Source of the DNA: an uncultured Clostridium sp.
GTDB taxonomy: Bacteria; Bacillota_A; Clostridia; TANB77; CAG-508
DNA: 61,269 bases
Direction of reading: 5' to 3'
Assembly: GCA_947382445.1 (NCBI GenBank)
Contig: CANCZH010000002.1
Span: forward strand, 1 to 61,269
The stretch's first letter is position 1, and every line of letters starts with the position of its first letter. The notes beneath the pieces were generated by a model. It was not told the origin of the DNA, did no database searches, and saw only the letters and a list, made by a program, of their open reading frames with translations. The position numbers and the translations under genes are program-made. Below are positions 45,111-53,943 of the stretch, in pieces.

Positions 45111-45142
45111 TGCACCAAAATGAAATAGTAAAATTATCTAAT
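45111..45142 (+). promoter_or_regulatory. Weak candidate ECF-type promoter
   Basis: TGCACC (45111-45116) and TCTAAT (45137-45142), 20 apart, 33 bases before the sigma start. Only the TCTAAT part agrees fully with the other two sigma leaders. Confidence 0.25.
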
Positions 45143-45175
45143 AGCTAGAAAATAATAAGAAATGGAGGAAGAAAC

Positions 45176-45694
45176 TTGGAAGAACTCGTAGAAAAGGCTA
45201 AAAATAAAGTAGATGGAGCTTTTGATAGATTAATTTTGTCAATGGAAAAAGAAATGTATTTAATTGCTAAATCAAGAATGAAAAATGATGATGATATTGC
45301 AGATGCAATGCAAGAAACAATATTAATGTGTTTTAAAAATATTCGTAAATTAAAGAATAATAAGTTATTTAAAACATGGTGTATAAGAATTTTAATAAAT
45401 GAATGCAATAAGATTTACAAAAAGAGAAAAAGAAATATGATTTCTTTAGATGAAAATGAAATAGAAATAAAGGATGAAAATTACAATGATGATGATTTAT
45501 CATTTCATATTTTAATTGATAAATTAAAGGAAGATGAAAAAACTATACTTACAATGTATTATTGCTCTCAATATACAACCAAAGAGATTTCTAATATTTT
45601 AAATATTAATGAAAATACAATAAAAAGTAAGATAATAAGAGCTAAAGAAAAATTAAAAAATAAATTTGGAGGTGAAAAAGCATGGAAAATATAG
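45176..45694 (+). CDS. ECF RNA polymerase sigma factor (pair 3)
   Basis: 172 residues, TTG start six bases after GGAGGAAG. Region 2 DAMQETILMCFKNI and FKTWCIRILINECNKIYK; region 4 TKEISNILNINENTIKSKI. Close paralogue of the products at 13561 and 41780 but without an interrupting CGG. Overlaps its DUF4179 gene by 13 bases. Confidence 0.85.
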   Translation: MEELVEKAKNKVDGAFDRLILSMEKEMYLIAKSRMKNDDDIADAMQETILMCFKNIRKLKNNKLFKTWCIRILINECNKIYKKRKRNMISLDENEIEIKDENYNDDDLSFHILIDKLKEDEKTILTMYYCSQYTTKEISNILNINENTIKSKIIRAKEKLKNKFGGEKAWKI

Positions 45695-47382
45695 AAAAAG
45701 TTTTAAAAATGCTTGGTAGCAAAGAAGTTGAAGTTCCTCAAAAAGTACATTATAGAGTGCAATATACATTAAAGAATAAAGATAAAAATAAATATGCAAA
45801 TATAAAGAGATTTATTACAATAGTTGCTTCTCTTATGATTGTAGTTATAGGAAGTTTGGGTGTATATGCTGCTAATGGTGGGAAAGTAGCTGGAAAAACA
45901 GTTCTAGAATGGCTTGGAGTTACTTTTTCAGAAGAATATGATAATTATAAAGTTAGTGTTAATGGTCAAACTTTATATAATAATGGAATTAGTATAAGTT
46001 TAGAATCAACAGTATGTGATGAAGGATTTTCAATTTTAGAGTTTGATGTTAAATTAAGTGAAGAATATAAGGGAAAAATTACAGAAGATTCTATGAACGT
46101 ATCTTTTAATAATAAATTAATAACAGATGAAACAGGTACATATTTAGATGGATTAAACAACTTTAGTATAATTATTGATGGAGAGGAATTTTGGATTAGA
46201 CCTAGATCTGGACAAATTATAAATAAAATATCAGACAATGAGTTTAAAGTTTATCAATTATATTTTTTAACAGATAAAGAATTAGAAGATAAAAAGGAAT
46301 TTACTATAACATTAAATAATGTAGTTATAGTTTTAGAAAATGAACAGTTACAGTATTTACCATTAGATGGAGAATTTAATGTTAAAGTATCAAAAGAAAT
46401 GGCAGTTAAAAATTCACAATTAATAAAATCAGATTGTGAAGAAATAAAATATAAAAATATGACAACAAAAGTAGAACAAATAGTAAATACACCATTACAG
46501 ACAATAGTAGAGATTTCTTCTGTTTATGAAAATTTAAGTTTGAATAGTCTAGAAAATACTAAAAGCAGTGATTATGTAGATGAAATAGAGTATAAAACAT
46601 ATAATCAAGATGGTAAGAAACTAGGTACGTATTCATATGAAACTAGAAGAATATTAACATATTCAGATGGAATAGTTGAAGAATGGGAACCAGGCGATGT
46701 TGGAACTTCTAAGAATTTTAAAAATGCAAAAATGGAATTAACAGAATATATTATAGTTGAAAAAGATGGGGAAAGTTCTAAAATAAGAATTGAAGCCAGT
46801 GAACAATCAGGAAAAAAATCCTTTGGAAGTTTTCAAATTAATCTAGGAAATGAGCAAGATTTTTCTAATATATCTAATAATGAAAAAGAAGAAAATATTT
46901 TTGAAATAAAGAAGATAGATAAAAGTGCTTTTGATAATTATTATAAAACAGTACAATATCAAGATATTATAACTAAAGATTGGTTCGTTGTAGAAAAGCA
47001 AGATGATGATTTATTAATTACTATACTAGAGTCAGATATAAACGAACAGTTATTTGAGAATGGAAAAGGGGTAGAATACAACAAAAAATATATTATAAAT
47101 GGCGCAAAAGTTAGTGATACAGAAACTATTTTTTATGGAGTAGAGGGACAAGAAATAGGATATCCATTACTGCTTTTATTACAGAAAGATGGTACAGTAA
47201 AGGGTGTTGATATAAAACATGGTTATATAACTAGTAATTTTTTGGCTCAAGATATTATGGAAGTAAAAAATATTGCTAAAATTGAACAAAAAGATGTTAC
47301 GCCAGTTAATGATAGTGGATATGAAGCAGTTGTGATTATAACTAAGGATAACCTTATGTATGAAATTAGGTGTAAAAAATAA
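45682..47382 (+). CDS. DUF4179 probable anti-sigma factor (pair 3)
   Basis: 566 residues: cytosolic N-terminus (~45), membrane helix FITIVASLMIVVIGSLGVYA, exterior domain starting TVLEWLGVTFSEEYDNYKVS, the usual DUF4179 opening. Expected to bind and hold the sigma factor encoded just upstream. RBS GGAGGTG. Confidence 0.75.
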   Translation: MENIEKVLKMLGSKEVEVPQKVHYRVQYTLKNKDKNKYANIKRFITIVASLMIVVIGSLGVYAANGGKVAGKTVLEWLGVTFSEEYDNYKVSVNGQTLYNNGISISLESTVCDEGFSILEFDVKLSEEYKGKITEDSMNVSFNNKLITDETGTYLDGLNNFSIIIDGEEFWIRPRSGQIINKISDNEFKVYQLYFLTDKELEDKKEFTITLNNVVIVLENEQLQYLPLDGEFNVKVSKEMAVKNSQLIKSDCEEIKYKNMTTKVEQIVNTPLQTIVEISSVYENLSLNSLENTKSSDYVDEIEYKTYNQDGKKLGTYSYETRRILTYSDGIVEEWEPGDVGTSKNFKNAKMELTEYIIVEKDGESSKIRIEASEQSGKKSFGSFQINLGNEQDFSNISNNEKEENIFEIKKIDKSAFDNYYKTVQYQDIITKDWFVVEKQDDDLLITILESDINEQLFENGKGVEYNKKYIINGAKVSDTETIFYGVEGQEIGYPLLLLLQKDGTVKGVDIKHGYITSNFLAQDIMEVKNIAKIEQKDVTPVNDSGYEAVVIITKDNLMYEIRCKK

Positions 47383-47443
47383 TAAGATATTGATGATTTT
47401 TCTAGTATATGTTAGAATTACAATATAAAAAAGAAAGGAAGAT

Positions 47444-48046
47444 ATGAATTTGAAAAATATAAATATAACTAGAAAAATAACTCAAGGAATGTATATATTA
47501 ACAACAAAAAACGGAGGTTGTGTTGTAGATGCAGTTTCACAAATAAGTTCAGGAGAAAATCCTTTAATTTCAGTTTCGGTGATGAAAAAGAATTATACAA
47601 ACCAATTACTAAAAAATAATACTAAGTTTGCAATATCGGTATTGGGAAAAGATGTAAATCCAGAGATTATTAAAACTTTTGGTTTTAATTCATCAAGAGA
47701 TATAAATAAATTTGAAAAGATTGAAACAACTAATATTGATGGAATTAATATAGTTAATAATTCATTGGGATATATGATTTGTGAAATTGTTGATTCAATT
47801 GATAATGATACACATACTCTATTTATAGGAAAATTAGTAGAAGCGGACGTTTTTAAAGAAAATGAAGAAATGAGTTATCAATATTATCAAGAGAATAAAG
47901 AAGAATTATTAAAAGTTAAAACTGAAAATGGAAAAACAGCATGGGTTTGTTCTGTATGTGGATATGTCTATTATGGAGAAGAATTACCAGATGATTTTAA
48001 ATGTCCTATATGCCATGTTGGAAAAGAATTTTTTAAGAAAGAATAA
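47444..48046 (+). CDS. Flavin reductase-rubredoxin fusion (high molecular weight rubredoxin type)
   Basis: 200 residues. FMN-binding flavin-reductase-like domain (~1-150: ITQGMYILTTKNGG, then ISVSVMKKNYTNQLL) joined to a C-terminal rubredoxin with CSVCGYVYYGEELPDDFKCP and CHVG (two CxxC pairs binding iron). Such fusions carry electrons from NAD(P)H to flavodiiron or peroxide reductases in oxygen and NO detoxification of anaerobes. The rubredoxin lacks part of the usual loop but keeps all four Cys. Confidence 0.85.
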   Translation: MNLKNINITRKITQGMYILTTKNGGCVVDAVSQISSGENPLISVSVMKKNYTNQLLKNNTKFAISVLGKDVNPEIIKTFGFNSSRDINKFEKIETTNIDGINIVNNSLGYMICEIVDSIDNDTHTLFIGKLVEADVFKENEEMSYQYYQENKEELLKVKTENGKTAWVCSVCGYVYYGEELPDDFKCPICHVGKEFFKKE

Positions 48047-48055
48047 TTAATATAA

Positions 48056-48098
48056 AAAGTTAAACATTTAGAAAATAATGTTTGACTTTTACTTTTTA
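48056..48098 (+). terminator. Terminator
   Basis: AAAAGTTAAACATT (48056-48069) pairs with AATGTTTGACTTTT (48077-48090) with one mismatch, then ACTTTTT. Confidence 0.75.
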
Positions 48099-48191
48099 TA
48101 AATTAATAAGTATAAAAGATTTGTTTTTTATTTGAATTTATATAAAAAATTATAGTATAATATCTAAGAAAAAAGTAAAAGGTGAAATTTA

Positions 48192-48896
48192 ATGGAAAGA
48201 ATAGATAAAATTATTTCTAATCAAACCAAATATACACGCAGTGATGTTAAAAAATTAATTAAATTTAAAAAAGTAAAAGTTAATAATAATTTAGTTGATA
48301 GACCAGAATATAAAGTTGATATTCAAAAAGACACAATCTCTATTGATGGTGTAGAATTAAATATACAAAAAAATATATATTTAGTTATGAATAAGCCCAA
48401 AGGATATATTTCGGCTACTGAAGATAGAAAAATGGAAACTATATTAGATTTAATTTCAGAAGAATATGTAAGTAGAAATATTTTTCCAGTAGGAAGACTA
48501 GATAAAGATACAACAGGATTAATTATATTGACTAATGATGGTAATTTTGCTCATAGTATATTGTCTCCTAAAAAGGATTCTAAAAAAATTTATAATGCTA
48601 TTATAGATATTCCAGTTACAGAAGAGATGATAAAAGGATTTGAAAACGGGGTAGAATTAGTTGATGGAAAATGTAAGCCAGCTAAATTAGAAAAAATTGG
48701 AGAATATAGAGCTTTGGTTACATTAACAGAGGGAAAATATCATCAAATAAAGAGAATGTTTGGTTGTTATAAAGCCAAAGTTGTAGGGCTTTCAAGAATT
48801 CAAATAGGAAATTTCATTTTACCAAAAGATTTAAAACAGGGAGAATACAGAGAATTAGATTTGAATGAACTAGATATATTACTAGGATTAAAATAG
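48192..48896 (+). CDS. rsuA: 16S rRNA pseudouridine synthase (RsuA family)
   Basis: 234 residues. N-terminal S4 RNA-binding domain (~1-55), then the catalytic domain with NKPKGYISA and PVGRLDKDTTGLIILTNDG (catalytic Asp in GRLD), and EGKYHQIKRMF near the end. Modifies uridine 516-equivalent in 16S rRNA. RBS AAAAGGTG. Confidence 0.85.
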   Translation: MERIDKIISNQTKYTRSDVKKLIKFKKVKVNNNLVDRPEYKVDIQKDTISIDGVELNIQKNIYLVMNKPKGYISATEDRKMETILDLISEEYVSRNIFPVGRLDKDTTGLIILTNDGNFAHSILSPKKDSKKIYNAIIDIPVTEEMIKGFENGVELVDGKCKPAKLEKIGEYRALVTLTEGKYHQIKRMFGCYKAKVVGLSRIQIGNFILPKDLKQGEYRELDLNELDILLGLK

Positions 48897-48917
48897 TTAA
48901 TTATATAGGAATTTAAT

Positions 48918-49229
48918 ATGAAGGATAAAAATATAAAAAAAATAGTTAAAATAATAGGTATATTAATTTGTATTGTACTGAGTACCACAGTAATTATGAC
49001 AACAATACTTATTTCAAATAGTTCGCATTTAATGTGTTGCAATATAAAAGATTGTGCTACATGTAAAATTATACAAAATTCAATAGATTTTATGAAAATT
49101 ATAAATTATGTAGTTGAATATGTGTTTTTAATAAATATAGTAATGAGCTTAAGTTATATGTTAATAAATAAAATTATTCTGAAGTTTATAAATACTTTAG
49201 TTTTTCTTAACGTTAGACTTGATGAATAA
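48918..49229 (+). CDS. Small membrane protein
   Basis: 103 residues with two membrane helices (~10-32 and ~65-85) and a short exterior loop holding MCCNIKDCATCK, four Cys that could form disulfides or bind metal. Just upstream of the zinc transporter genes. Not recognised. Confidence 0.5.
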   Translation: MKDKNIKKIVKIIGILICIVLSTTVIMTTILISNSSHLMCCNIKDCATCKIIQNSIDFMKIINYVVEYVFLINIVMSLSYMLINKIILKFINTLVFLNVRLDE

Positions 49230-49267
49230 AATTACTTTCAAAATAATTTTATTTTGGAGGTTAAAGC

Positions 49268-50230
49268 ATGAATTTTAAAAGAATAATTTTAGTTATATTA
49301 TTAATTTTAATTTTAGCAGTAGTAACTATCGCAATGTTAAAGTCTGGAAATAGTAAAGTACAAGATAGTAATAAAATACAAGTTGTTGTTAGTAATTTTG
49401 CAAGTTATGATTTTTTAAGAGCAATAATAGGTGATAATGATAATATAGAATTAAAATATTTGTTAGGGCCTGGTAAAGATGCACATAGTTATGATCCAAC
49501 CGCTAACGATTTAATAACAATACAAAATTCAGATTTATTTGTTTATGTTGGTGGAGAAATGGAAAAATGGACAGATAAAGTATTAGATTCAATGGAAAAT
49601 AAAAATATGAAGATTATTTGTATTTCTAAGGATATAGATACTATTGAAGAACAAGAAATTGATGGTGCGGAGCCTGAGGATGAAGAAGTAGAAGGAGCTT
49701 TTGACGAACATATTTGGACTTCTCCAGATAATGCAATTGCAATGGTAAATACATTAGAAAAAGTGATGGAGGAGATTGATAAAGAAAATAGTGAAAAATA
49801 TCAAAAAAATGCTGAAAATTATATAACACAAATCAAACAGGTTGATAGTAAGATTAAAGAAGTAGTAGATAACAAGGTACGAGATAGATTGGTATTTGCA
49901 GATAAAATGCCAATGCAATATTTTATGAATTATTATAATTTAAAAGTAAGTGCTGCTTTTTCAGGATGTAGTACAGAAACAGAGCCATCTTCAAGTACAA
50001 TTGCTTATTTGGAAAAAAAGGTAAAAGAAGAGAATATTCCTGTAATTTTATATATAGAATTAAATGATGGAAAAGTGGCAAAAGTTATTGCAAATGAAGT
50101 AGGAAATGATTGTACACCAATGCAAATACAAACATTACACAATATTAGTAAAAACGATTTTGATGCAGGAGAGACATGGGTAAGTTTGATGACTAAAAAT
50201 ATTGAGGTATTAAAAAAAGCTTTGCAATAA
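49268..50230 (+). CDS. znuA: Zinc ABC transporter substrate-binding protein (second set)
   Basis: 320 residues: membrane anchor (~6-24), metal ligands in KDAHSYDPTAND, FDEHIW, and the C-terminal EPSSS/ELNDGK region; acidic loop (EPEDEEVEGAFDEH) instead of the His-rich loop of the 4251 protein. First gene of a compact binding protein-ATPase-permease operon to 51752. Confidence 0.85.
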   Translation: MNFKRIILVILLILILAVVTIAMLKSGNSKVQDSNKIQVVVSNFASYDFLRAIIGDNDNIELKYLLGPGKDAHSYDPTANDLITIQNSDLFVYVGGEMEKWTDKVLDSMENKNMKIICISKDIDTIEEQEIDGAEPEDEEVEGAFDEHIWTSPDNAIAMVNTLEKVMEEIDKENSEKYQKNAENYITQIKQVDSKIKEVVDNKVRDRLVFADKMPMQYFMNYYNLKVSAAFSGCSTETEPSSSTIAYLEKKVKEENIPVILYIELNDGKVAKVIANEVGNDCTPMQIQTLHNISKNDFDAGETWVSLMTKNIEVLKKALQ

Positions 50231-50257
50231 GTGTATTATAATAAGGAGTAATATATT

Positions 50258-50929
50258 ATGAATTTAATAGAAATAAAAGATTTAAATTTTGGTTATCCAA
50301 CAAGAAAAAATACTTTAAAAAATATAAATATTCAAATTGAAGAAGGAAAATTTACTTGTATTGTAGGTGAAAATGGTTCAGGAAAGAGTACATTATTAAA
50401 ATGTATTTTAGGATTAAATAAAGGTTATACAGGTGAAATAATTAAAGAAAAAAGAATAGGTTATTTACCACAAAAGAGCGATATTCAAAGTAATTTTCCA
50501 GCATCAATTGAAGAAGTAGTTATGGCAGGAACAATAGCAAATAATGTAAAAAGCATATTCTATAAAAAAGAAGATAAAGAAAATGCTAGAAATATTATGC
50601 AAAAATTAGGAATTTACGATATAAGAAAAAAATGTTTTGCAGATTTATCTGGTGGGCAGCAGCAAAGAGTACTAATTGCAAGAGCATTATGTGCAACAGA
50701 AAAAATAATAATTTTAGATGAACCAACAAATGGTTTAGACCCAAGTATAGCAAAACAAATATATGATTTATTAGATGATTTGAAGAAAAATTCAAATATT
50801 ACAATTTTAATGGTGTCACATGATATTGAAAGAGCACTAAATTATGCAGATTCAGTAATAGAATTAATAAATGGAGAAGTAACTTTTACAGGAAAGCCTG
50901 CTGATTTCAAGTTAGGAGGTGCAAAATAA
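50258..50929 (+). CDS. znuC: Zinc ABC transporter ATP-binding protein (second set)
   Basis: 223 residues. Walker A GENGSGKST, Q-loop YLPQKSD, signature LSGGQQQRV, Walker B IILDEP, H-loop SHD. FPASIEEVVMAG marks the metal subfamily. Overlaps the permease gene by 11 bases. Confidence 0.85.
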   Translation: MNLIEIKDLNFGYPTRKNTLKNINIQIEEGKFTCIVGENGSGKSTLLKCILGLNKGYTGEIIKEKRIGYLPQKSDIQSNFPASIEEVVMAGTIANNVKSIFYKKEDKENARNIMQKLGIYDIRKKCFADLSGGQQQRVLIARALCATEKIIILDEPTNGLDPSIAKQIYDLLDDLKKNSNITILMVSHDIERALNYADSVIELINGEVTFTGKPADFKLGGAK

Positions 50930-51752
50930 TATGATACAAACAATAACAGAAATGATGTCATTTATATTTATTCAAAGAGCAATTTTGGTTGGAACATTAG
51001 TTAGTTTGTGTGCTGCACTTTTAGGGGTAAGTTTAGTTTTAAAAAGATATAGTATGATAGGTGATGGATTATCACATGTTGGATTTGGAATTTTAACAAT
51101 TGCAACAGCTTTTGGCTTTACTTCACCACTTTATATAGCAATACCAGGGGTTATAATTTTTGCAGTGATATTATTAAAAGTTGGAAATAATGGTAAGATA
51201 AAAAGCGATAGTGCTATTGCAATAATTTCAAGTTCTGCATTAGCAATAGGTGTTGCTATTACATCTATTACAACAGGAATGAATACAGATGTGTGCAATT
51301 TTATGTTTGGTAGTATTTTAGCAATGAACAAAAGTGATGTTACTTTAAGTATAATAGTTAGTGTAATTATAGCAATTTTATTCATTTTATATTATAGAAA
51401 ATTGTTTCTAATTACATTTGATGAAGATTTTGCTAAAGCTAGTGGATTAAAATCAGAAAGATATTCTAATTTAATTGCAATTTTAACAGCATTAGTAATA
51501 GTAATTGGAATGAGAATGATGGGAACAATGCTAATAAGTAGTATTATAATTTTTCCAGCACTTACTTCAATGAGATTATTTAAATCATTTAAAAAAGTTG
51601 TAATTAGTTCTGGAATTGTGAGTGTAGTTGCATTTTTAATTGGTATATATTTATCATATGTTTATAATATAAGTACAGGTGCAGCAATTGTTTTGGTTAA
51701 TTTAACAATGTTTATTATATTTACAATATTAGATAAAATTATTCATGAATAA
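50919..51752 (+). CDS. znuB: Zinc ABC transporter permease (second set)
   Basis: 277 residues, about eight helices. YSMIGDGLSHVGFG, TDVCNFMFGSILAM and GMRMMGTMLISSIIIFPA parallel the 8898 permease. Confidence 0.85.
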   Translation: MQNNMIQTITEMMSFIFIQRAILVGTLVSLCAALLGVSLVLKRYSMIGDGLSHVGFGILTIATAFGFTSPLYIAIPGVIIFAVILLKVGNNGKIKSDSAIAIISSSALAIGVAITSITTGMNTDVCNFMFGSILAMNKSDVTLSIIVSVIIAILFILYYRKLFLITFDEDFAKASGLKSERYSNLIAILTALVIVIGMRMMGTMLISSIIIFPALTSMRLFKSFKKVVISSGIVSVVAFLIGIYLSYVYNISTGAAIVLVNLTMFIIFTILDKIIHE

Positions 51753-51766
51753 AAGAGGAGAAATTT

Positions 51767-52396
51767 ATGGAAAATAAAAAAAGTTTAAAAAAAATAGTTT
51801 TAATTATTGTATTAATTATTATATTAGCTGGAATTGTATTGATAGTAGTAAATTCAAGTTCTGGTAAAAAAGAAGTAAAAGCAGGAAATTCAAATAAGAC
51901 ATCTGTTACTAAAACAAATGGTGCTCAAAGCACAAATAGTAATAATACTACTGTAAAAGTAAGTGATAATACTAAAAATGTTACTAAAACTGAATTAAGT
52001 GATGGAACATTATATTCTCTTACTGATGAAAAAGTAGTTCCAGATATTGTTGTTGGTGATAAATTTTATGACACTCAAATAGCTGATATGACTATGAACT
52101 TTAATAATTATGAGGGAAAAACAATAGAAATAGAAGGATACCATTTAACTAATGGCCCATATACATTTGTTGGTAGATATTCATTATCAAATTTATGTGC
52201 AGATTGTCCAGCAGGATATTCTTATTTTGAATATGAATGGAAGGGAAATGAAAAAGTAAATCTTAAAGAAGAGGATGACTGGATAAAAATTGTAGGAAAA
52301 TTAAAAAGAGGCAATGATGGAACAGAATATTATTATATAGATGTATTAAGTTTAGAAGTAATGAAAGAGAAAGGATTAGATACTGTTTCTAATTAA
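51767..52396 (+). CDS. Membrane-anchored exported protein, DUF1980/TIGR03943-like C-terminus
   Basis: 209 residues: membrane anchor (~8-28), Ser/Thr/Asn-rich linker (~30-80), then a domain with YEGKTIEIEGYHLTNGPYTF, CADCPAGYSYFEYEW and DDWIKIVGKLKRG. The last part resembles the C-terminal OB-like domain of TIGR03943 (DUF1980) proteins, often encoded with metal transport genes. Position after a zinc permease fits a role in metal handling at the surface. Confidence 0.55.
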   Translation: MENKKSLKKIVLIIVLIIILAGIVLIVVNSSSGKKEVKAGNSNKTSVTKTNGAQSTNSNNTTVKVSDNTKNVTKTELSDGTLYSLTDEKVVPDIVVGDKFYDTQIADMTMNFNNYEGKTIEIEGYHLTNGPYTFVGRYSLSNLCADCPAGYSYFEYEWKGNEKVNLKEEDDWIKIVGKLKRGNDGTEYYYIDVLSLEVMKEKGLDTVSN

Positions 52397-52420
52397 TATA
52401 AGATTAATATAAGATATTTT

Positions 52421-52451
52421 AGGTGAGCCTTAATTTTGGGTTCACCTTTTT
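52421..52451 (+). terminator. Terminator of the second zinc operon
   Basis: AGGTGAGCC pairs with GGGTTCACCT (52438-52447), then TTTTT. Confidence 0.85.
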
Positions 52452-52535
52452 AAATAATTGTATTGTCGAAATAAACAATAATTTGCATAATCTCATATAA
52501 TATAGTAATAAACTGTATTAAAAGGAGGTTATTTT

Positions 52536-53121
52536 TTGGATTTAGAGGGGAAAAATGTAGGATATGTTCTTACTGGGTCTTTTTGTACTTTTAGAAAAAG
52601 TATTGATGTAATGAAAAAAATAATAGAGAAAAAAGCAAATGTAATTCCTATTATGTCATATCATGCGTATAGCTTAGATACTAAGTTTGGAAAGGCTCAG
52701 GATTTTATAAATGAGATAGAAGAGATTACTGGTAATGAAGTTATTCATACAATACAAGGTGCAGAGCCAATAGGACCTAAACATTTGACTGATATAATGG
52801 TTGTTGCACCAGCTTCACGGAAATACTATTGCAAAACTTGCAAATGATATTATAGATACTCCAGCACTTATGGCATGCAAATCACATTTGAGAAATGAAA
52901 ATCCATTAGTAATTGCACCATCAACTAATAATGGATTAAGTGGAAATGCAATAAATATAGGAAAATTACTTAATATGAAAAATTATTATTTTGTTCCATT
53001 CAGACAAGATAATCCAATAACAAAGCCTAATTCTGTTGTGTTTGATCCTGAATATGTAATTAAAACAATGGAATATGCATTAGATAAAAAACAAATTCAA
53101 CCAATTTTGTTACAAATTTGA
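52536..53121 (+). CDS. dpaB: Dipicolinate synthase subunit B, needs +1 frameshift at CGG (52818)
   Basis: TTG start behind AAAGGAGG. Codon 95 is CGG; unshifted reading ends 10 codons later. Skipping C 52818 gives VVAPASGNTIAKLAND, the flavoprotein-like A-P-x-(S/T)-G-N-T motif of SpoVFB, then TPALMACKSHLRNENPLVIA and NAINIGKLLNMKNYYFVPF, to a total of 194 residues, the family length. DpaB with DpaA makes dipicolinic acid in the mother cell during sporulation. dpaA is not in this window, unusual since they are normally adjacent. Confidence 0.85.
52818..52821 (+). other. CGGA +1 frameshift site (site 5), dpaB codon 95
   Basis: Preceding codon TCA, the only one of seven not ending in T. CGGA read as GGA gives the conserved Gly before N-T. 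Confidence 0.85.
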
Positions 53122-53130
53122 AATATTATG

Positions 53131-53159
53131 TTGACTTAATATAAATTAGGGGGTATAAT
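53131..53159 (+). promoter_or_regulatory. Sigma-A promoter of the 53245 gene
   Basis: TTGACT (53131-53136), 17-base spacer, TATAAT (53154-53159). A 7-bp hairpin (CTACTGA/TCAGTAG) follows in the leader. Confidence 0.8.
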
Positions 53160-53244
53160 AATATTACGTTAACTAATAACCTAATAAGTCTACTGAGTTT
53201 ATATATCAGTAGCACACAAAATGATTTCAGGAGGAAAATGAATC

Positions 53245-53763
53245 ATGATGAAGCAATTTAAAAATGTATTGTGTGTTGGGTGCGTAAATAATAATGCGGG
53301 TTGTCCGAATTGTCCGTTGCGGGATAATATAAATCAGGACATTGAGACAGCACAAACAGATGCTGATGTAGAAGCAGAGAATGATGCTGATGAGATGGAA
53401 ATTGATTATGCATTAAATCGTAAAAACCGTGGATACCAGCGCAGAAGATACAACATCAAGGAACGTGTACACCATGACATTGTACTTGATATTGTTTTTT
53501 CACAAGATTTTTGGTACATGATTAAGAATCGCAGAAAAATTCTGAATCGCAATATAACTGAACTGATAAAGGTTGCAGAAGTTTGGCAGAAAGAGTATGC
53601 AGATATGTCATGTGCTGAAATGATATCAGATCTTAAAGCTGCACGACAGTTTGGAGCAATTGCAAAAGATGTTTGGTGGGGGGATGATACATTATTAAAG
53701 ATTCGATTGGAATTCCCCAATAAGAAATCATTGGAATTGTTCAGGAACAGCAAGGCAGCATAA
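53245..53763 (+). CDS. Foreign-looking protein of unknown function with Cys-rich N-terminus
   Basis: 172 residues. N-terminus has four Cys (LCVGCVNNNAGCPNCPL), possibly a metal site, then an acidic stretch, a basic stretch (RKNRGYQRRRYN) and a helical C-terminal half (VHHDIVLDIVFSQDFWYMI). Not recognised. Codon use differs from the neighbours: CGT, CGC and CGA are common and one CGG (in PLRDN) must be Arg. It has its own promoter and terminator and sits alone between dpaB and murT, like an inserted cassette. Confidence 0.65.
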   Translation: MMKQFKNVLCVGCVNNNAGCPNCPLRDNINQDIETAQTDADVEAENDADEMEIDYALNRKNRGYQRRRYNIKERVHHDIVLDIVFSQDFWYMIKNRRKILNRNITELIKVAEVWQKEYADMSCAEMISDLKAARQFGAIAKDVWWGDDTLLKIRLEFPNKKSLELFRNSKAA

Positions 53764-53810
53764 TAATTCAGTCATGATTCAGGAGCAAGTGCTCACAGAA
53801 GAGCAGCAAG

Positions 53811-53850
53811 AGGTGCAGTATAATAACTGTACCTTTTGTTTTTTTATTTT
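53811..53850 (+). terminator. Terminator of the 53245 gene
   Basis: AGGTGCAGT (53811-53819) pairs with ACTGTACCT (53826-53834), followed by a T-rich tract. Confidence 0.8.
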
Positions 53851-53943
53851 TATGGGTATTATTTACATTGACATATTTTTATATTAGAAATATAATTTAT
53901 TTGTGAAATTTTGAAGAAAATATTTTATTTAAGAGGAAATCAA

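Noticed and set aside
2633..52821. The seven extra C bases as random sequencing or assembly errors
   Set aside because: Errors would not always create an in-frame CGG, always in the coding orientation, always at a position where Gly is expected, and leave TGGA, AGGA and out-of-frame CGGA elsewhere untouched. Still the main alternative until reads are checked.
2633..52821. CGG reassigned as an ordinary three-base codon for Gly or another amino acid, or as a stop
   Set aside because: A three-base reading leaves the downstream frame wrong at all seven sites, with stop codons soon after; a stop reading would discard conserved domains. Only a +1 change restores the proteins.
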